Shown: positions 60,683-64,000 of the stretch, piece by piece
Numbering within the stretch: position 1 is the first letter of the stretch
Layout: each line of letters opens with the position of its first letter
DNA from: Dolomitihabitans soli
Lineage (GTDB): Bacteria > Actinomycetota > Actinomycetes > Streptosporangiales > Streptosporangiaceae
Length of the DNA stretch: 64,000 nucleotides
NCBI RefSeq assembly: GCF_022213955.1
Contig: NZ_JAKNTW010000007.1
Coordinates: forward strand, 372,001 to 436,000
Direction of reading: 5' to 3'
Position numbers and translations under genes: made by a program
The notes under the pieces: generated by a model
Database searches by the model: none
What the model was told of the DNA's origin: nothing
The model's input: the letters and a program-made list of their open reading frames with translations, nothing else

Positions 60683-61717
60683 TCAGCTCGCAGACGCCGC
60701 CATCACGCCGACGGGGAGCCTGCCCTCGATCAAGCCCGGGTCCTCGGTGTAGGAGAGCGTCGCGCCCAGCGCCAGCATCAGCCGCCGCATCCGCATGTTG
60801 TCGGACAGCAGCGTGGCCCGCACCTCGGCGAAGCCGAGATCCCGCGCCTCGCGCACCACCATCCGGGCCAGCCGCGAGCCGAGGCCACGCCCCTGCCAGG
60901 TGTCCTCGACCAGGAAGGCCATCTCGGCGATGCCGGGATCCGGGGTGAACATCAGGGAGGCGAGCGCCACGACCTGGCCGTCGTGCCCGGCGATCAGCGA
61001 GTGGCCGAGACCCCGATCGCACAGCCGGTCGAAGACGCGCGGTGGCAGCGTGGGCATCGCGGTGAAGTAGCGGAACCTGCGGGTCTCCGGGGAGCAGCGG
61101 TCATGGAGGTCGCGCACGGCCTCGCGGTAGATCGGGCCGAGTTGCCCGACCGTGACCTCGCCGCCGTCCGCCAGCCGTACCGGACGCTCGGCGGCGACCG
61201 GCTGGGCCGGGGGTTGGGCGAGCCGGATGAAGGCGGCGGCCCTGGCGGCCTCGCTGAGCGTGAACGGAAGTTCGGGGCGGCGCAGCCGGACGGCGCGCCG
61301 GTGTGCCACCGGCACGGTCAGCAGCGTCGGGTCGGGCACGTCCCCTTCGGTCACCGCCGAACCGTACACCCACCTGCCGCTCTCGGCGCGCAGGAGCTCG
61401 GCCAGCAGTTCGGGGAGCCGCCACGGCGTTCCGCGCAAGCGCGCCGAGAGGAGCAGCGCCCGGGTGGGCTCGTCGGTCAGTTCGTGGGCCGTGGCCGGGA
61501 CGACCTGGACGCGACGCCCGCCCGCGCCCTCCAGCGCCTTCCTGACCGCGTCGGGCGCGGCCGGGATGTCGGCCATGAACTCGTCCACCGTGCCGTCGGT
61601 GTCGGGATGCACGTTCAAGCCGAGGACGTTGCCGCCCAGACCGGCGAGGGCCGTCGCCAGCGAGGCCAGCCTGCCCGGACGCTCGTCAACCGTTGTTCGA
61701 ATCCGCCAGAACCCCAT
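60683..61717 (-). CDS. ACT-GNAT fusion, amino-acid-regulated protein acetyltransferase
   Basis: A 344-aa fusion. Residues about 4-75 are an ACT domain (RTTVDERPGRLASLATALAGLGGNVLGLNV). A linker follows, then a GNAT domain from about 180 to the end, with MAFLVEDTWQGRGLGSRLARM (near 272-292) as acetyl-CoA loop and ATLLSDNMRMRRLMLALG near 305. Actinobacterial ACT-GNAT enzymes are known to acetylate a lysine of acyl/acetyl-CoA synthetases and to be switched by amino acids such as Asn or Cys. The ATG has AGGGAG 8 bases upstream. Divergent from the FAD oxidase. Confidence 0.9.
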   Translation of the reverse strand: MGFWRIRTTVDERPGRLASLATALAGLGGNVLGLNVHPDTDGTVDEFMADIPAAPDAVRKALEGAGGRRVQVVPATAHELTDEPTRALLLSARLRGTPWRLPELLAELLRAESGRWVYGSAVTEGDVPDPTLLTVPVAHRRAVRLRRPELPFTLSEAARAAAFIRLAQPPAQPVAAERPVRLADGGEVTVGQLGPIYREAVRDLHDRCSPETRRFRYFTAMPTLPPRVFDRLCDRGLGHSLIAGHDGQVVALASLMFTPDPGIAEMAFLVEDTWQGRGLGSRLARMVVREARDLGFAEVRATLLSDNMRMRRLMLALGATLSYTEDPGLIEGRLPVGVMAASAS

Positions 61718-61864
61718 CGTCGTGCTCCCTCCGTCGGCACCAAGCCTGCCGGAGGACTGTTACGTCCTTGATACACGGCGGTGTGCAGGCCGTTTCATCT
61801 GCCCGAAGTACGTATTCCGTGGCAAGGTGCGGAGGATCACACGGATATAGCAGGATAAAGGGCC

Positions 61865-63268
61865 ATGAGCACCCGTGTTCCCCTGTCAGGAGACTTCGTC
61901 AACGGAGACGTCTCCTTCTGGTACCGCTCCCTCGGAATGCCCGCGCCCGGCCCGCCGCTCGGCGGGGACCTCGACGCCGACGTGGCGATCGTCGGCGCCG
62001 GCTACACGGGCCTGTGGACCGCCTACTACCTCAAGAAGGCGCGTCCCGGCCTGCGGGTGGTCGTGCTGGAACGGGAGTTCGCCGGCTACGGCGCCTCCGG
62101 CAGGAACGGCGGCTGGCTCACCGGCGACATGGCGGGCAGCCCCGAGCGGTACGCCAGGACCCATGGCGCGGACGCCGCCAGACGGCTCCAGCGGACGATG
62201 TTCACCGCCATCGACGAGGTCATCGCGGTGGCGCGGGCGGAGGGCATCGACGCCGACATCGTCAAGGGCGGCGTCCTGCACGTGGCGACCAACGCGGCCC
62301 AGGACCGGCGGCTGACGGAGATGCTGGCGCACGCCCGGCGGTGGGGCTGGGCCGAGGAGGACCTGCGACTGCTCGATCCCGCCGAACGCGAGGGCCGGCT
62401 GCGGGTCGCGGGAGCCGCCAACGCGCTGTGGAGCCCGCACTGCGCCAGGATCCAGCCCGCCAAGCTGGTTCGCGGGCTGCTGCGGGCCGTACGGGAGCTC
62501 GGGGTGACGGTCTACGAGCACACGCCGGTCACGGAGATCGCGCCGCGCCGCGCCGTGACACCGCACGGGACCGTCAGCGCCGAGTACGTCATACGCGCGA
62601 CGGAGGGCTTCACCGCCGAGCTCAAGCAGTACCACCGGGCGTGGCTGCCGATGAACAGCTCCATGATCGTCACCGAGCCGCTTACTCCCGCCATGTGGGA
62701 GGCGATCGGCTGGGACGGCGCCGAACTGCTCGGCGACCTCGCCCACTACTACATGTACGCCCAGCGCACCGCCGACGGGCGGATCGCGTTCGGCGGGCGC
62801 GGCAAACCGTATCTCTACGGGTCACAGGTCGATCGGCGCGGCCACACCCACGACTGGACCGTCAGCGCGCTGTGGGACCTGCTGACCGGCATGTTCCCGG
62901 CGGTACGGCAGAGCCGCGTGGCGCACGCCTGGTCCGGCGTGCTCGCGGTGCCGCGCGACTGGTGCTCCACCGCGCACGTGGACCACCGGACGGGCCTCGG
63001 CTGGGCGGGCGGCTACACGGGGCACGGCGTCACGACCACCAACCTGGCCGGCCGTACCCTCCGCGACCTCGTCCTGCGCGAGGACACCGAGCTGACCGCG
63101 CTGCCCTGGGTGGGCCGCAACGTGCGCGGCTGGGAGGTGGAGCCACTACGCTGGATCGGCGTTCACACCATGTACCGGCTCTACCGGATGGCCGACGCGC
63201 GTGAGAACGCCGGGCAGCCCCGCACGTCCGTGCTGGCCCGCATCGCCGACGCCATCACCGGCAGGTGA
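61865..63268 (+). CDS. FAD-dependent oxidoreductase (DAO family, PuuB-like)
   Basis: A 467-aa amine-oxidising flavoprotein. The FAD motif is VAIVGAGYTGLWTAYYL (about 40-56), then GYGASGRNGGWLTG (about 74-87), the pattern of gamma-glutamylputrescine oxidase and related proteins. C-terminal GYTGHGVTTTNLAGRTLRDL completes the DAO fold. The stop overlaps the next gene by 4 bp (GTGA). Substrate is probably an amine or N-alkyl amino acid; not known. Confidence 0.9.
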   Translation: MSTRVPLSGDFVNGDVSFWYRSLGMPAPGPPLGGDLDADVAIVGAGYTGLWTAYYLKKARPGLRVVVLEREFAGYGASGRNGGWLTGDMAGSPERYARTHGADAARRLQRTMFTAIDEVIAVARAEGIDADIVKGGVLHVATNAAQDRRLTEMLAHARRWGWAEEDLRLLDPAEREGRLRVAGAANALWSPHCARIQPAKLVRGLLRAVRELGVTVYEHTPVTEIAPRRAVTPHGTVSAEYVIRATEGFTAELKQYHRAWLPMNSSMIVTEPLTPAMWEAIGWDGAELLGDLAHYYMYAQRTADGRIAFGGRGKPYLYGSQVDRRGHTHDWTVSALWDLLTGMFPAVRQSRVAHAWSGVLAVPRDWCSTAHVDHRTGLGWAGGYTGHGVTTTNLAGRTLRDLVLREDTELTALPWVGRNVRGWEVEPLRWIGVHTMYRLYRMADARENAGQPRTSVLARIADAITGR

Positions 63269-64000
63269 CCACCGTGACCGATCTCCTCTTCCGTGGCGGC
63301 CCCGTGTTCACCGCCGCCTCGCCCGCGCCCGCACCCGCCGGAGCCGTGCTGGTCCGCGACGGCGTGATCGCCGCCCACGGCCCGGAACCCGAGGTCGTAC
63401 GGCAGGCCCGCCCGGGCCACGACACCGTCGACCTCGACGGCCGCCTGATCCTCCCCGGCTTCACCGACGCGCACGTCCACCCCGTCCAGGCGGGGCTCGA
63501 ACGGGCCAGGTGCGACCTGTCGGAGACCTACGGCCTGGCCGGCTACCTGGAGGTGATCCACGCCTACGCCGCCGCGAACCCGGGCAAGGAGTGGATCGAC
63601 GGCGGCGGCTGGGACATGTCGGCCTTCCCCGGCGGGCTGCCGCACGCCTCGCAACTCGGCTTCCTCGACCGGCCCGCCTATCTCATCCAGCGCGACCACC
63701 ACGCCGCCTGGGTCAACCACCGGGCCCTGGAACTCGCCGGGATCACCCGGGACACCCCCGACCCCGCCGACGGCAGGATCGAGCGCGACGCCGACGGCAC
63801 CCCGAGCGGCGTGCTGCACGAGGGCGCGATGGAGCTCGTCGGCCTCCTCACCCCCCGGCCCACCCCGGACGACCTCACGGCGGCCCTGCTCGACGCGCAG
63901 GAGTACCTCTTCGCGTGCGGCGTCACCGGCTGGCAGGACGCGATCGTGGGCTCCTACGCCGGATCGGTGGACCAGCTCCCCGTCTACCTCTCCGCGGCCG
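63265..64000 (+). CDS. Amidohydrolase family 3 (YtcJ-like), N-terminal part
   Basis: Runs off the window; about 245 codons are visible without a stop. The start is GTG 63265, in a GTGA overlap with the oxidase stop; a GTG 9 bases later (63274) is an alternative. It begins LLFRGGPVFT, then VRDGVIAAHGPE, and has the metal-binding LPGFTDAHVHP (HxH) near residue 69, with WIDGGGWDMSAFPGG and LIQRDHHAAWVNHRALELAGI, typical of YtcJ-like imidazolone/amide hydrolases. Co-transcribed with the oxidase, so both probably act on one nitrogen compound. Confidence 0.92.
   Translation, partial: MTTVTDLLFRGGPVFTAASPAPAPAGAVLVRDGVIAAHGPEPEVVRQARPGHDTVDLDGRLILPGFTDAHVHPVQAGLERARCDLSETYGLAGYLEVIHAYAAANPGKEWIDGGGWDMSAFPGGLPHASQLGFLDRPAYLIQRDHHAAWVNHRALELAGITRDTPDPADGRIERDADGTPSGVLHEGAMELVGLLTPRPTPDDLTAALLDAQEYLFACGVTGWQDAIVGSYAGSVDQLPVYLSAA

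Noticed and set aside
1-64000. tRNA, rRNA, CRISPR, phage or insertion-sequence genes
   Set aside because: I read the intergenic spaces on both strands and saw no cloverleaf ends, spaced repeats or transposase motifs; a covariance-model scan would settle small RNAs.

Overview
The window is high-GC actinobacterial chromosome, most likely from the Streptosporangiales (a Nonomuraea/Streptosporangium-type organism). Reasons: strong third-position GC in every real gene, frequent GTG and TTG starts, chains of genes joined by 4-bp ATGA/GTGA overlaps, and two conserved actinobacterial blocks: a sufR-led Fe-S assembly operon, and ctaA...ctaB with tkt-tal-pgi-zwf-opcA-pgl. The family-level guess is inference. 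I found no tRNA, rRNA, CRISPR array or transposase.

Layout. 0-7 kb: a sugar-uptake locus. A LacI regulator sits between a family-5 binding-protein/permease system (minus strand) and a family-1 binding protein with two permeases (plus strand). CebR/CelR-type operators lie on both sides of the regulator. 7-9 kb: a DEAD-box RNA helicase with a long structured leader. 9-15.5 kb: the suf operon sufR-sufB-sufD-Rieske ferredoxin-sufC-sufS-sufU-sufT (minus strand), with a SufR box at the sufR start and an iron-box-like site upstream. 15.5-19.6 kb: a Bcr/CflA drug exporter, a two-domain VOC protein and a DrrAB-like ABC pair.

19.6-45.2 kb: an accessory region lying between the ABC pair and ctaA, which are close neighbours in other actinobacteria. 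It holds an RhtA-like exporter, an M43 metalloprotease, a TetR/serine-hydrolase pair, and an EamA/Lrp pair flanked by a 92-bp direct repeat. Next come a GntR/ornithine-cyclodeaminase pair and an acyl-CoA degradation cluster (DUF35 + thiolase-like lyase, acid-CoA ligase, acyl-CoA dehydrogenase, MaoC hydratase, SDR dehydrogenase, two DHA2 exporters, TetR, and a PadR/hydrolase pair). Last is a five-gene hydroxyproline-degradation operon. A recurring TTCTAGAA-centred operator stands before five transcription units of the acyl-CoA cluster and is the clearest new regulatory signal here.

45-58 kb: heme A synthase, a DUF218 protein, a PrsW-type protease, heme O synthase, then the pentose-phosphate operon closed by a strong terminator. 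58-64 kb: an adenosine-deaminase-family enzyme, a coiled-coil protein, two acetyltransferases (one an ACT-GNAT fusion), and an FAD oxidase overlapping an amidohydrolase that runs off the window.

How it works together. The suf genes build Fe-S clusters. ctaA/ctaB make heme A for cytochrome oxidase. The tkt-to-pgl block makes NADPH and pentoses. The first 7 kb import oligosaccharides. The accessory region adds amino-acid and carboxylic-acid catabolism with its own regulators and exporters.
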